This document shows positions 25,967-33,452 of a DNA stretch of 45,842 bases, piece by piece. Position 1 is the first letter of the stretch, and each line of letters starts with the position of its first letter. The DNA comes from Saprospiraceae bacterium (lineage in GTDB: Bacteria > Bacteroidota > Bacteroidia > Chitinophagales > Saprospiraceae). The notes below the pieces were generated by a model. That model was not told where the DNA came from and made no database searches. It saw nothing but the letters and a program-made list of their open reading frames with translations. Where the stretch lies: the NCBI GenBank assembly GCA_022448955.1, contig JAKVCU010000056.1, forward strand, positions 11,154-56,995. Reading direction: 5' to 3'. A program made the position numbers and the translations under genes.

Positions 25967-26614
25967 TTATGATTTAACACAATCTTCTAATATCAGGCTA
26001 CTTTGTGGTCCATGACAAAATAGTAAGTCTAAGATACTCAAATTAGGAATAAACCCATTTTTATCAGAGAAAACCTGTAAGTAAGGTTTTGGTTCAAATG
26101 ATGGATCTTCCTTTTGTCGATGTTTTTTGGGAAAAATTCCGTTTCGGAAATCTAAACATTCCTTTTCATCGGTCACTTTCGTGAAATGTGTAGACCATTC
26201 GAGTTTGGCAGGAAACTCTAGAAAAGAGAGGGTCGTTTCTAAAAGGGCTTGGTTAAATGCAAAAAGGGTAGTGGGTACTGTTTTGAAAATGGATTCAAAA
26301 GCATCTGCATAATATTCAAAGAATGGTGCATTGCCATAAGCAGATTGAATACTTGCCCAGTGTTGTTGTGCCCAATTTTCATGATGTGCAATTTGTACAG
26401 CTTGAATACCTTGTTGTTCGTTTTTGCCTTTCATCAAAGGTATAGAAAGCCGAAGCAAACCATTTGCTCCAGCAATATGTGCGCGATTGCGATAGCTACC
26501 TTTTAGGTAATTTTCATGCTGCTCAATGATGACTTCTTCAAATGCATATAATTTGCTAAAGAACTGTACACAGGGCAGGTAATGTAATTCGATTAAGATT
26601 TTCTTTGCTGTCAT
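25967..26614 (-). CDS. WbqC family protein
   Basis: 215 residues from ATG 26614; a TTG at 26623 is less likely. It matches the WbqC/DUF family pattern: ELHYLPCVQFFSKLYAFEEVIIE at the N-terminus, a YRNRAHIAGANGLLRLSIPL block, HHENWAQQHWASIQSAYGNAPFFEYY, and a C-terminal SILDLLFCHGP. WbqC-like proteins occur in polysaccharide or sugar-nucleotide loci, but their biochemistry is poorly known. It is likely the first gene of an operon with the dynamin-like gene and perhaps mltG. A promoter lies so close that the message may have almost no leader. Confidence 0.85.
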   Translation of the reverse strand: MTAKKILIELHYLPCVQFFSKLYAFEEVIIEQHENYLKGSYRNRAHIAGANGLLRLSIPLMKGKNEQQGIQAVQIAHHENWAQQHWASIQSAYGNAPFFEYYADAFESIFKTVPTTLFAFNQALLETTLSFLEFPAKLEWSTHFTKVTDEKECLDFRNGIFPKKHRQKEDPSFEPKPYLQVFSDKNGFIPNLSILDLLFCHGPQSSLILEDCVKS

Positions 26615-26620
26615 GGGGAG

Positions 26621-26651
26621 CAAAAGTAAGTATCCTATTGGAAAGAATCAA
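26621..26651 (-). promoter_or_regulatory. Promoter for the wbqC-dynamin genes
   Basis: Minus strand: TTG (complement of 26649-26651), 20 bases, then TACTTTTG (complement of 26621-26628). Both boxes and spacing fit the Bacteroidota promoter. The -7 box ends 6 bases before ATG 26614. Confidence 0.55.
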
Positions 26652-26662
26652 TTTTTTGTGGG

Positions 26663-26730
26663 GGACGTAGAGCTAATAGAGGGGCAGCATACGCAGAGAA
26701 AAACGCTGCATCTCCAATAACTCTACGTCC
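26663..26730. repeat. Hairpin repeat element, copy 1
   Basis: 68 bases bounded by perfect inverted arms GGACGTAGAG (26663-26672) and CTCTACGTCC (26721-26730), with imperfect inner pairing ending in GCAGC/GCTGC. A homologous copy in the same orientation is at 27429-27506. The two copies bracket the Uma2 gene. Confidence 0.85.
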
Positions 26731-26743
26731 TACGATATAGAAA

Positions 26744-27322
26744 TTAAAAAACACGTTTTAAGTCTATAGTTAACTCAGGAAAAATAGAAGAAGAAATCGT
26801 TTCATCAACAGTTTTTGGGCGAAGACCCAGATAGGTACCCTGATCATTTAAAACAAATACAAAAACTGCTTTATCATTAGGCTCTACGAGCCAATACTCT
26901 TTTATTCCAGCCTCTTCGTATACCTCAAATTTATCTTTCATCTCTTTTTGAGTATTTCCGGGAGATAAAATTTCTATTACCAAGTCAGGGGAACCTTTAC
27001 ATCCTTTAGTATCTATTTTTTCAGGATCACAAACAATCGTTAAATCTGGTTGGACAACGGTAAAGTTTTTCCCTTTTGAGGCAACATCTAATCGTACATC
27101 AAATGGAGCAGCGAAAACCTGATAAGTAGAACCTTCAAAGTGACTCCAGAAAAGACCCGTCATCTTTGTGGCGATACGTTGGTGTTCCGCACTAGGGGCA
27201 GGACTCATTTTGAAAATCTTTCCTTTAATCAGCTCTACTCTTTCTTTTAGTTTCCAATTTAAATAATCAGAATACGTATAAGTCTTGTTCAAGTCTAGCT
27301 GTGATAAAGAAGTTATTTCCAT
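26744..27322 (-). CDS. Uma2 family endonuclease-like protein (DUF820)
   Basis: 192 residues with the restriction-endonuclease fold of the Uma2/DUF820 family. The PD-(D/E)xK elements are visible: VQPDLTIVC (D93), and GSPDLVIEILSPG (D113, E117). The family block KFEVYEEAGIKEYWLVEP follows. Members are often present in many copies per genome; their targets are unknown. It stands alone between kbl and wbqC and is flanked by two copies of a hairpin repeat. A TATTTTTG box (complement of 27336-27343) lies 13 bases before the start. Confidence 0.9.
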   Translation of the reverse strand: MEITSLSQLDLNKTYTYSDYLNWKLKERVELIKGKIFKMSPAPSAEHQRIATKMTGLFWSHFEGSTYQVFAAPFDVRLDVASKGKNFTVVQPDLTIVCDPEKIDTKGCKGSPDLVIEILSPGNTQKEMKDKFEVYEEAGIKEYWLVEPNDKAVFVFVLNDQGTYLGLRPKTVDETISSSIFPELTIDLKRVF

Positions 27323-27335
27323 AAAATGCTTTTTA

Positions 27336-27343
27336 CAAAAATA
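27336..27343 (-). promoter_or_regulatory. -7-like box for the Uma2 gene
   Basis: The complement reads TATTTTTG (TAnnTTTG) just upstream of the start; no -33 partner is seen. Confidence 0.3.
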
Positions 27344-27428
27344 CGAGAATTTTGCTAAAAGATGGATACGAAGTTAGGGGTGCTTGCTACCGTCGGATTC
27401 TTATCTTTATACTTGGCTAAGGAGAAGT

Positions 27429-27506
27429 GGACGTAGAGCTAATGGAGGTGCTAGCGTATAGAGAGAAATCCTCTACGATCTCTACACCTCCAATTTCTCT
27501 ACGTCC
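27429..27506. repeat. Hairpin repeat element, copy 2
   Basis: 78 bases with the same outer arms GGACGTAGAG (27429-27438) and CTCTACGTCC (27497-27506), an inner stem GGAGGTG/CACCTCC, and an innermost TAGAGA/TCTCTA. It ends 7 bases beyond the kbl stop codon, so it may also act as a transcript-end hairpin for kbl. Confidence 0.85.
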
Positions 27507-27513
27507 TAAAAAA

Positions 27514-28704
27514 CTACTTCAATACCCCCAATTCTTTCCCCACTTTCGTAAAGGCCGCTACTGCCTTCTCCAAGTGTGCACGTTCGTGCCCAGCAGAGAT
27601 TTGTACGCGGATACGTGCTAGTTCCTTTGGAACAACAGGGTAGAAGAAGCCAATCACATAAATGCCTTCTTCTAACAAGCGATTAGCGAAGGTTTGCGAA
27701 AGCTTGGCATCATACAACATGATGGGCACGATGGCATGCTCACCCGGAATGATATCAAATCCAGCAGCAGTCATTGCAGAGCGGAAGTATTTGGTATTAT
27801 CTTCTAGTTTGTCTCTTAATGCCGTAGATGCGTTGAGTAAGTCTATCACTTTGATAGATGCACCAACGATGCTCGGCGCCAAGGTATTCGAGAATAAGTA
27901 TGGACGAGAACGCTGACGCAGCATATCGACTATCTCTTTACGAGCCGCCGTAAATCCACCGGATGCGCCACCCATGGCTTTTCCGAAGGTACCGGTGATG
28001 ATATCTACACGGCCCAATACGCCACAATGCTCTGCCGTACCACGGCCCGTTTTTCCAACAAAACCAGTCGAATGGCAATCATCTACCATCACCATAGCAT
28101 CGTATTTATCAGCTAGATCACAGATTTTATCTAATTGAGCGATTGTACCATCCATAGAGAAAACACCATCTGTAGCAATCATACGACGGCGAGCGCCCTG
28201 CGCCTCTTTCAGCTTTTCCTCTAGGTCGGCCATATCGTTTGTCTTATAACGATAACGAGCCGCCTTACACAAACGAATACCATCGATGATGGAAGCATGG
28301 TTTAAGGCATCAGAAATGATGGCATCCTCTTTGGTCAATAAGGGCTCAAATAAACCACCATTGGCATCGAAGGCCGCGGCGTACAAGATCGCATCCTCTG
28401 TACCTACAAATGCCGCAATTTTTTCTTCCAGTTCTTTATGGATATCCTGTGTGCCACAGATGAAACGTACCGATGACATGCCAAAACCATGCGAGTCAAT
28501 CGCGGCTTTGGCCGCTTCGATGACAGCAGGGTGGGAGGATAAGCCAAGGTAGTTATTGGCACAAAAGTTGAGTACTTCCATACCTGTTGTCGTCTTGATT
28601 TCGGCCGACTGTGGCGTGGTGATAATGCGTTCCTCTTTGTATAATCCAGCATCCTTGATGTCATTCAATTCTGCTTGTAAATTGGGTTCTACTTTATTGA
28701 ACAT
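27514..28704 (-). CDS. kbl: Glycine C-acetyltransferase (2-amino-3-ketobutyrate CoA ligase)
   Basis: A 396-residue PLP enzyme that splits 2-amino-3-oxobutanoate with CoA into glycine and acetyl-CoA. Motifs: [30 protein letters not shown] (typical of Kbl, not BioF), [21 protein letters not shown], and the PLP lysine K242 in [14 protein letters not shown] (E. coli K244). The next gene upstream on the same strand is threonine dehydrogenase, giving the complete threonine-to-glycine route. The gene is visibly richer in G and C than its neighbours, as in strongly expressed genes. Confidence 0.95.
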   Translation of the reverse strand: MFNKVEPNLQAELNDIKDAGLYKEERIITTPQSAEIKTTTGMEVLNFCANNYLGLSSHPAVIEAAKAAIDSHGFGMSSVRFICGTQDIHKELEEKIAAFVGTEDAILYAAAFDANGGLFEPLLTKEDAIISDALNHASIIDGIRLCKAARYRYKTNDMADLEEKLKEAQGARRRMIATDGVFSMDGTIAQLDKICDLADKYDAMVMVDDCHSTGFVGKTGRGTAEHCGVLGRVDIITGTFGKAMGGASGGFTAARKEIVDMLRQRSRPYLFSNTLAPSIVGASIKVIDLLNASTALRDKLEDNTKYFRSAMTAAGFDIIPGEHAIVPIMLYDAKLSQTFANRLLEEGIYVIGFFYPVVPKELARIRVQISAGHERAHLEKAVAAFTKVGKELGVLK

Positions 28705-28818
28705 ATATTTATTTTTAGAATGTTATTTTTCCAGTTTGGGCAGACCGTTTGGCGAAGCAGCAATTAATTGATAGTTGACAAACAAATTCTAGAACTAATT
28801 TAAGTAGTTAGGCTAGAA

Positions 28819-28829
28819 CCTGCCTGCCG
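28819..28829. repeat. Half-site of the CCTGCCGGCAGG-type repeat
   Basis: CCTGCCTGCCG occurs here without the complementary right arm, in the gap between tdh and kbl. It looks like a truncated copy of the repeats at 20490 and 20989. Confidence 0.45.
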
Positions 28830-28862
28830 AATTCTATTATACAAGCAATTTTGACTAGCCGC

Positions 28863-29819
28863 TTATGCTGAGACAGTTGATAGATATTTCATTTTTAGGT
28901 TTTTTATCATATCTGAAGTCATCATATTGAGGTCAACACTTGCCTTCCAGCCCCAGTCTGCTCTGGCAGCGCTATCGTCTATGCTAGAAGGCCAAGATTG
29001 TGCGATTGCTTCTCTGAAATCTGGCGCATAACTCACTTTGAAGTCGGGATAGTGTTGCTGGATAGATTGCGCAATCTCTATCGGACTGAAGCTCATACCT
29101 GAAAGATTATAACTGGTTCTGATTTTGATTTGCTCCTGCGGAGCTTCCATGATGGCGATAGTGGCTTTAATAGCATCATCCATATAAATCATGGGTAGGG
29201 TAGTATTTTCCGAAAGGAAGGAAGTGTAGGCTTCGCCTTTTACGGCTGCATGATAGATTTCTACCGCATAATCTGTTGTCCCTCCACCTGGCAGCGATTG
29301 ATAACCGATAATACCTGGATATCTTATTGATCGAACATCAACGCCATATTTATCGTGGTAATATTGGCACCAATTTTCTCCTGCTACTTTGCTGATGCCA
29401 TATACCGTAGTGGGAGTCAATGGCGCATACTGAGGCGTTTGATTTTTGGGTGCTTCTTTTCCAAATACTGCGATAGAACTAGGGAAAAAGAGTTGGATAC
29501 TTTTCTCTTTTGCCAATTCGAGTACATTGAATAAGCTATTCATGTTGACATCCCAAGCCCATTGTGGGTGGAGTTCTCCTTTGGCAGAAAGAATAGCAGC
29601 AAGGTGATAAATTTGGGTAATATTATGTTTATTGACTAATGTAGCCAGTTGATTTTTATCGAGTACATCTAATCGTTCAAAAAGCTGGTCTTTTTTTTCA
29701 GGCACTCGAATGTCAGAAGGGATCACATGATCGGAGCCGTATTGTAACTTTAGTACATCAGTGAGGACCGAGCCAATTTGTCCATTGGCGCCAATAATCA
29801 GGATTTTCTCCTTTTTCAT
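28863..29819 (-). CDS. tdh: L-threonine 3-dehydrogenase, epimerase-like (SDR) type
   Basis: A 318-residue NAD-dependent short-chain dehydrogenase of the UDP-galactose-epimerase-like TDH group. It oxidises threonine to 2-amino-3-oxobutanoate. The cofactor motif is GANGQIGS (10-17). The catalytic set is the Ser pair in FPSSIAVFG (114-115), Y140 and K144 in VYGISK. Other TDH-like blocks are RYPGIIGYQSLPGGGTTDYAVEIYHAA and LPMIYMDDAIKATI. It is followed by kbl after a 158-base gap containing a repeat half-site. Confidence 0.95.
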   Translation of the reverse strand: MKKEKILIIGANGQIGSVLTDVLKLQYGSDHVIPSDIRVPEKKDQLFERLDVLDKNQLATLVNKHNITQIYHLAAILSAKGELHPQWAWDVNMNSLFNVLELAKEKSIQLFFPSSIAVFGKEAPKNQTPQYAPLTPTTVYGISKVAGENWCQYYHDKYGVDVRSIRYPGIIGYQSLPGGGTTDYAVEIYHAAVKGEAYTSFLSENTTLPMIYMDDAIKATIAIMEAPQEQIKIRTSYNLSGMSFSPIEIAQSIQQHYPDFKVSYAPDFREAIAQSWPSSIDDSAARADWGWKASVDLNMMTSDMIKNLKMKYLSTVSA

Positions 29820-30017
29820 AAGCGTTATGTTGGTTAGGGGTGTGAACTTATGCTGTCACACTAATTTGCTTAATTTGGTAAAATCAGTTTGATGCTGAAA
29901 AGGATAAATCGGCTAGCCTTTTCTTCATTATAACTTGGTGGCTGCAAATTACGAATAATCCTAATAATCTATGAAGAAAAGCATTCTTTCCTTACGACAA
30001 TAAACAAGGAAAATGGT

Positions 30018-30503
30018 TTAGTGAGAGGATGGCGGTTTGGGGATGGCTTGAAGGTATTCTTTGTCTTCGTTTTCAAAATCTATTTTACAGCAATAGGAGG
30101 TTTGACCATTGGTGACCAATAGATAGGGAATTTTAAGCTCTAGATTGTAGATACCTATTTGGCGCATGGCCAATTCATTGATGGGTACATCGGGTGCTTT
30201 GCACTCGATGAGGAGGAAGGGTTGTGCATCTTCATCAAAAACGAGGATATCAAGGCGTTTTCGCCTTTTGTTGACCATAAATTGGCGTTCGACTTGGATA
30301 CGATTTTTGTTGTAGTCTAGTGTTTCAATGAGGTAGTGGATAAGCAGTTGACGGACGAGTTCCTCGGGTTGGTAAACGAGCCATTTTTCACGAATGTGAC
30401 CAAAAACATATTTCTTTTGTTTTTGTGGATCCTCTTTATCCTGGACAATTTTTCCTTTGAGTAAGGAGCGGTATGGACGTAAATCAATTGGGATATTGTA
30501 CAT
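30018..30503 (-). CDS. Stand-alone type I restriction HsdR-N-like nuclease domain
   Basis: 161 residues corresponding only to the N-terminal nuclease domain of HsdR-type subunits. The PD-(D/E)xK residues are D85 in RRKRLDILVF and E100/K102 in FLLIECKAP. A QxxxY motif follows in MRQIGIYNLEL. No helicase, methylase or specificity gene is adjacent, so it is not a type I restriction system. Such single-domain genes occur in many Bacteroidota, and their function is unknown. Confidence 0.85.
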   Translation of the reverse strand: MYNIPIDLRPYRSLLKGKIVQDKEDPQKQKKYVFGHIREKWLVYQPEELVRQLLIHYLIETLDYNKNRIQVERQFMVNKRRKRLDILVFDEDAQPFLLIECKAPDVPINELAMRQIGIYNLELKIPYLLVTNGQTSYCCKIDFENEDKEYLQAIPKPPSSH

Positions 30504-30515
30504 AAAAATAAAGTA

Positions 30516-30560
30516 AAGTGACCGTTATGTAAAGCTTCAAACTTCACATAACGGTCTAAC
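30516..30560 (-). terminator. Terminator after the choice-of-anchor-J gene
   Basis: A perfect 11-bp inverted repeat GACCGTTATGT/ACATAACGGTC (30520-30530, 30546-30556), followed on the minus strand by a T-rich stretch up to the next gene's start at 30503. Confidence 0.75.
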
Positions 30561-30570
30561 TATTACACGA

Positions 30571-31389
30571 TTATCGTATAAACTGGTATCCTTTTACAAA
30601 GTTTTCACCTCTTGCTACGAGGATGTACATGCCTTTCGGCAAATCAGCTACAGGAATGCTTACATCGCCTGCTGTATTCGTTCTGTTCACTTTTTGAATT
30701 TGACGACCTTCGATCGTACAAACTTCAAAAGCTAAATCTAAAGCAGTATTAACTACTGTAAATTCTAACTGACCATTTCTTACTATTGGTGTTGTGATCG
30801 CAGCTGGATTTTCAAGTTCGTTTGTGTTGGTGCTTAACATTGTTGCACGAACAACAACGCTATCCACCTGCCATAATTTACCACCAATACTTGGGCTAGA
30901 AGTATATTTGAAAGCAAAGTAGCCCGTACCTTCAAAAGAAGATAAATCTAAGTCACCAGAAAGAACATATTCAAATCCCCCTGGAGACCAGGTAACATCA
31001 GCACTCAAATCGGACCAAGTTGCATCATTAGGATCACTTGTGCCATCATAGTCTGTAGAAACTAATACTTCTAGGTCAAGACCGTCGAAGTTAGATGCAT
31101 TTTCAAAAGTTAAGACCTCATCTTCGTAAAGATCCATATCCAAAGCTGGAGAGATTAACCAATCTTCATTTTCTTGGATACCACCGTTGAAGCCATTCAT
31201 TTGAGCAAAGAACTTATCGGCGAAGTCACGAGCTTGCCAGTTTTCTCCATCACCAATCACGCTATAAGGCGTGAATTGGCCTAGGGTAGAATCATCGAAT
31301 AATTCTTCAAAAAGAATATCCTGTGCTTGTACAGCAACACTGAATAATAAGGCAATTACTAAACTGGAAGATTGTAAAGTTTTAATCAT
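30571..31389 (-). CDS. Secreted choice-of-anchor-J protein with T9SS sorting domain
   Basis: 272 residues from ATG 31389. The signal peptide is MIKTLQSSSLVIALLFSVAVQAQ. I prefer this start over the ATG at 31419, which adds ten residues. The main domain (about 25-180), with LFEELFDDSTLGQFTPYSV, ENWQARDF, NEDWLISPALDMD and GTGYFAFKYTSS, is the choice-of-anchor-J/cleaved-adhesin beta sandwich. The last 80 residues are a type A T9SS sorting domain ending in LPKGMYILVARGENFVKGYQFIR. The product is therefore exported and attached to or released from the outer surface, possibly binding a polysaccharide. It is divergent from the GH16 gene. Confidence 0.9.
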   Translation of the reverse strand: MIKTLQSSSLVIALLFSVAVQAQDILFEELFDDSTLGQFTPYSVIGDGENWQARDFADKFFAQMNGFNGGIQENEDWLISPALDMDLYEDEVLTFENASNFDGLDLEVLVSTDYDGTSDPNDATWSDLSADVTWSPGGFEYVLSGDLDLSSFEGTGYFAFKYTSSPSIGGKLWQVDSVVVRATMLSTNTNELENPAAITTPIVRNGQLEFTVVNTALDLAFEVCTIEGRQIQKVNRTNTAGDVSIPVADLPKGMYILVARGENFVKGYQFIR

Positions 31390-31511
31390 AAGAAAAAGTT
31401 TTGTGAATTTAGTTTTCAAATTTAAACGCTCTTACTGTATTTTTAAAGAGAGTTGTTTTAATTTAAGGTTAATTATTTTAAAATCTAAACTAACTAAGAT
31501 TTTTCATAGTC

Positions 31512-32963
31512 ATGCAAAAGTTCACCTTGTTTTTACTTCTTTTGGCTTTTAGCCAGCTGCTTTACGCAAACCCTATGACCATTCAGGCAGAAGATTTTGA
31601 TCAAATGTCAGGTATTGAATTCGAAAATAGTGGCACCACCATTGGTTATTTTGACAATGGTGATTGGCTAAGCTATACCAATATCGATTTCGACCATGAT
31701 TTTAAAAGCATTGCCTTTCGTTTGGCGAAAGCCAGTTTTGGAGGAACGGTAGAAGTCCGAATCGATGGATTGAATGGGCAGCTGATCGGCACACTAGAGC
31801 CAACCGCTACACCAAGTTGGTTTGATTACCAAGATCAAAGTATCGCTATCGAAGAGATAGAAGGTATGCATGATATTTATTTGATCGCAAAAGGAACACA
31901 AGGGGTATGTAACCTAGATTATTTCACGTTGACGCAGGAAACGGTTTATGTGCCGAATTGGGTGCTCGTTTGGGCAGATGAATTTAATGGAAATGACGTA
32001 GATGAGACCTATTGGAAAAAGTTCTTTGATGGAAATCCGCATAATAACGAATTACAATTTTATACGCCAAGAGAGGAGAATATTGTTGTTTCGGATGGAA
32101 CGCTTAAGCTGATAGCAAGGAAAGAAACCTATACGGGGCAAGGACCTTATATGGATGAACCAGTTACCAGAGAATACACTTCAGGCAAAATTGAAACACA
32201 AGGGAAGATTGTCTTTCAATATGGCAAAATAGAAGCAAGAATGAAGTTGCCTAGGGGAAAAGGAACCTGGCCTGCTTTCTGGATGCTAGGAGAAAATTTG
32301 TTTGTAGAAGGATGGCCACGATGTGGGGAAATTGATATCATGGAACACGGCCAAGATTTTGATAACCTAGGAGCTGCTATCCATACCCAAGCTTATAATC
32401 ACACAATTGGTACACAGATTACAGGTACGTATCAAATTAATGATTATGATACTGATTTTCATACTTATGGAGTAGTTTGGAATGAAAATGAACTCATTTT
32501 TAATGTAGATGGCAATACCTATTTTAGTGTAAAGAAGGGCGACATTGGAAGTACAGTAGAAGAGTGGCCATTTGATCAACCTTTTTGGATCATTCTTAAT
32601 CATGCTGTGGGTGGCGCTTGGGGAGGTACCCCAGATGATAGTTTATATCCACATACTGTGGAAGTAGACTGGGTAAGAGTGTATGAAGATCAACAACTAA
32701 CGAATACAACAAAACTGGGAGATCAAGATGAAATCAGCATTTTTCCTAATCCAGCAAGGGATAAAATCCAGATAGAGTGGGAGGGAAGTCCTAGCAATTA
32801 TCAAGTGAAAGTTACCGCTTTAGATGGTGCTGTAATGATGGATGAAAGATTATCCCTTGATCGTTCTAGCTTGAACGTTTCTGCTTTGCCTACCGGTGCC
32901 TATTTCCTATCCATTTTTGATGGAAATAATTTCATGGGAACTTACAAGTTCGTTAAAGAATAA
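31512..32963 (+). CDS. Secreted GH16 beta-glucanase with CBM6-like module and T9SS domain
   Basis: 483 residues. A signal peptide (1-19) is followed by a CBM6-like module (about 20-143: IQAEDFDQMSG, YFDNGDWLSYTNIDF, GVCNLDYFTL), then a GH16 catalytic domain (about 150-395) and a T9SS type A sorting domain (about 405-483, IFPNPARDKIQIEW). Catalytic residues follow the ExDxxE pattern: E273, D275 and E278 in CGEIDIMEHG. YGKIEARMKLPRGKGTWPAFWMLG and HAVGGAWGG are typical of laminarinase-type enzymes, so a beta-1,3-glucan is the probable substrate. A GNAT gene follows with no gap. Confidence 0.95.
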   Translation: MQKFTLFLLLLAFSQLLYANPMTIQAEDFDQMSGIEFENSGTTIGYFDNGDWLSYTNIDFDHDFKSIAFRLAKASFGGTVEVRIDGLNGQLIGTLEPTATPSWFDYQDQSIAIEEIEGMHDIYLIAKGTQGVCNLDYFTLTQETVYVPNWVLVWADEFNGNDVDETYWKKFFDGNPHNNELQFYTPREENIVVSDGTLKLIARKETYTGQGPYMDEPVTREYTSGKIETQGKIVFQYGKIEARMKLPRGKGTWPAFWMLGENLFVEGWPRCGEIDIMEHGQDFDNLGAAIHTQAYNHTIGTQITGTYQINDYDTDFHTYGVVWNENELIFNVDGNTYFSVKKGDIGSTVEEWPFDQPFWIILNHAVGGAWGGTPDDSLYPHTVEVDWVRVYEDQQLTNTTKLGDQDEISIFPNPARDKIQIEWEGSPSNYQVKVTALDGAVMMDERLSLDRSSLNVSALPTGAYFLSIFDGNNFMGTYKFVKE

Positions 32964-33452
32964 GTGATTTTGCAGGAAGTACAATTAATTGAAATAGAAG
33001 AGCAAGAAGCCCCCCAACTCTTGGAGGTTGTTATGGTTTATCTGCAAGAGTTGGGGTTGGAAGATACCGATTATCCTTATCTATCGCTCTATTGGGAAGA
33101 AGAGAATCGAAAAGCATTTTGGATCAGTTATAATGCCCAAAACATTGGTTTTATTATGGTCCATAATTATGTGATAGACCAAGCGTTTAAGGCCGATCAT
33201 TCCATTGCAGAGTTTTATATCCAAGCGGAGTTTAGAAATCAAGGTATCGGGAAACAAACACTTTTGCGTTTATTTCAGCATTTCACGAAAGTGAAATGGG
33301 AAGTTGGATGTCTAAGGAATAATATCAAGGCACTAAAATTTTGGCAATCATTCATTCAAAAAATGCCCACCCAATATTTCCACAAACATGAATTAGAGGA
33401 AGCTATAGTATTTGTTTTTACGCTCTCCGAGCCTAATGAGGTCCAATATTAA
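32964..33452 (+). CDS. GNAT family N-acetyltransferase
   Basis: 162 residues. The acetyl-CoA-binding motif is RNQGIGKQT (91-99), preceded by the beta-strand AEFYIQAEF, and followed by the LRNNIKALKFWQSF block of GNAT enzymes. The start is GTG 32964, directly after the TAA of the GH16 gene, which implies coupled translation; TTG 32970 is an alternative. The acceptor substrate is unknown. Its last 20 bases overlap the 3' end of the convergent cytochrome-LRR gene. Confidence 0.85.
   Translation: MILQEVQLIEIEEQEAPQLLEVVMVYLQELGLEDTDYPYLSLYWEEENRKAFWISYNAQNIGFIMVHNYVIDQAFKADHSIAEFYIQAEFRNQGIGKQTLLRLFQHFTKVKWEVGCLRNNIKALKFWQSFIQKMPTQYFHKHELEEAIVFVFTLSEPNEVQY

Noticed and set aside
28286-28664. Several long frames opposite or within kbl
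   Set aside because: They are shadows that stay open because kbl is relatively GC-rich; none has start, motif or composition support.
29897-29923. Possible terminator downstream of the HsdR-N gene
   Set aside because: The 7-bp stem GAAAAGG/CCTTTTC is weak and lacks a T-run; not strong enough to list.
30018-30503. A type I restriction-modification locus
   Set aside because: Only the N-terminal nuclease domain is present; no helicase, HsdM or HsdS gene lies nearby.
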